DNA from: Moraxella caviae
Lineage (GTDB): Bacteria > Pseudomonadota > Gammaproteobacteria > Pseudomonadales > Moraxellaceae
DNA: 48,144 nucleotides
Assembly: GCF_002014985.1 (NCBI RefSeq)
Contig: NZ_MUXU01000015.1
Span: 1 to 48,144, forward strand
Direction: 5' to 3'
The position numbers and the translations under genes are program-made. Below are positions 47,711 through 48,144 of the stretch, one piece after another. Position 1 is the stretch's first letter. The number at the start of each line of letters is the position of its first letter. Below the pieces are notes generated by a model. That model worked only from the letters and a program-made list of their open reading frames with translations. It searched no databases and was not told the DNA's origin.

Positions 47711-48144
47711 GGGGCTGTACTAGAATAACAACCATGTTATACTAGTTTTATGAAGATAACCCATTGTAAACTAAGTAAAAAAGTTCAAAAAAGACTACTT
47801 GAATTTTTTGTACTTGAAGTTACTGCCAGAAGTGCAGCTGATTTACTGGGCATTCACCCTAATTCAGCAGCCCTTTTCTACCACAAAATCCGCCTTGTGA
47901 TAGAATATCACTTAGCTCTTGAAGCCAACACTGTTTTTGACGGTGAAGTAGAGCTTGATGAAAGTTACTTCGGCGGTATTCGTAAAGGCAAACGTGGTCG
48001 TGGTGCAGCTGGCAAGACTACTGTATTTGGTTTATTAAAACGCAATGATAAAGTTTACACTGTTGTTGTTAAAGATACTAAGACAAATACACTAATGCCA
48101 ATTATCACAAGTAAAATCAAGCCTGATAGCATTGTCTACACAGA
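47711..48144 (+). mobile_element. IS1016-like (IS1595 family) insertion sequence, left part
   Basis: The left end begins GGGGCTGTACTAGA, as in IS1016-type elements of Neisseria and Haemophilus. The transposase reads inward from 47750. The right end and target duplication lie beyond the window. The adjacent AT-rich octamer just left of 47711 would be one copy of the target duplication. Confidence 0.85.
47750..48144 (+). CDS. IS1595-family transposase, 3' truncated by the window edge
   Basis: The frame opens at ATG 47750 and remains open to the end (131 codons). The protein begins MKITHCKLSKKVQKRLLEFF, includes a helix-turn-helix with RSAADLLGIHPNSAALFYHKI, and then the catalytic block VELDESYFGG with the first Asp of the DDE triad and the Gly-Lys-Arg-rich GKRGRGAAGKTTVFG typical of the IS1016 group. 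The remaining catalytic residues lie outside the window. Codon use is more AT-rich than neighbouring genes, consistent with acquisition. Whether it is intact cannot be judged. Confidence 0.9.
   Translation, partial: MKITHCKLSKKVQKRLLEFFVLEVTARSAADLLGIHPNSAALFYHKIRLVIEYHLALEANTVFDGEVELDESYFGGIRKGKRGRGAAGKTTVFGLLKRNDKVYTVVVKDTKTNTLMPIITSKIKPDSIVYT

Overview
The window reads as chromosomal DNA of a gammaproteobacterium of the family Moraxellaceae, most likely a Moraxella species. This is inferred from protein-level resemblance, a GDSL autotransporter esterase like McaP of M. catarrhalis, an IS1016-like element, competence and type IV pilus genes, and gene order. No 16S rRNA is present to confirm it. 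Base composition is moderate, with AT-rich spacers. I count about 40 intact protein genes, 2 pseudogenes, 3 tRNAs and RNase P RNA.

Layout. 1-9.5 kb: elongator tRNA-Met and rnpB, then coaD-yfhL, the autotransporter esterase, nfsA, smpB, a RarD-like exporter divergent from an Lrp/AsnC regulator, an unrecognised lipoprotein and a second EamA transporter. 9.5-24.6 kb: a long minus-strand block for translation and RNA metabolism. In transcription order it is tpiA, secG, tRNA-Leu(GAG), tRNA-fMet, rimP, nusA, infB, rbfA, truB, an outer-membrane barrel gene, rpsO, pnp, ligA. This matches the enterobacterial secG-leuU and metY-rimP-nusA-infB-rbfA-truB-rpsO-pnp order except for two interruptions: a 700-bp gap between infB and rbfA, and a barrel gene with a poly-G promoter between truB and rpsO. 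25-29 kb: pilBCD (type IV pilus motor, platform and prepilin peptidase). 29-39 kb: coaE, a broken DUF924 gene, recG, a patatin-like lipoprotein, a repeat-rich spacer, paeA (ytfL), then the ubiG-mupP-yciK group split by a toxin-antitoxin pair whose toxin carries a stop codon. 39-48 kb: dsbA, darP, rapZ, panC, panB, pcnB-folK, comEA, and the left end of an IS1016-like element running off the window.

Themes. Coenzyme A synthesis is represented by panB, panC, coaD and coaE. The pil genes, comEA and dsbA would serve twitching and DNA uptake. The most notable signal is a strong minus-strand promoter (TTGACA, 18-bp spacer, TAGAAT) whose spacer holds nine consecutive G residues, upstream of the small outer-membrane barrel gene: the layout of a phase-variable promoter. 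Other points to check are a cluster of DnaA-box-like words before dsbA, two parS-like direct repeats around a palindrome-rich spacer, an over-represented octamer TTGGCAAA in spacers, and two genes each interrupted by one in-frame stop. I did not find a clearly new multi-gene system, CRISPR array or prophage.
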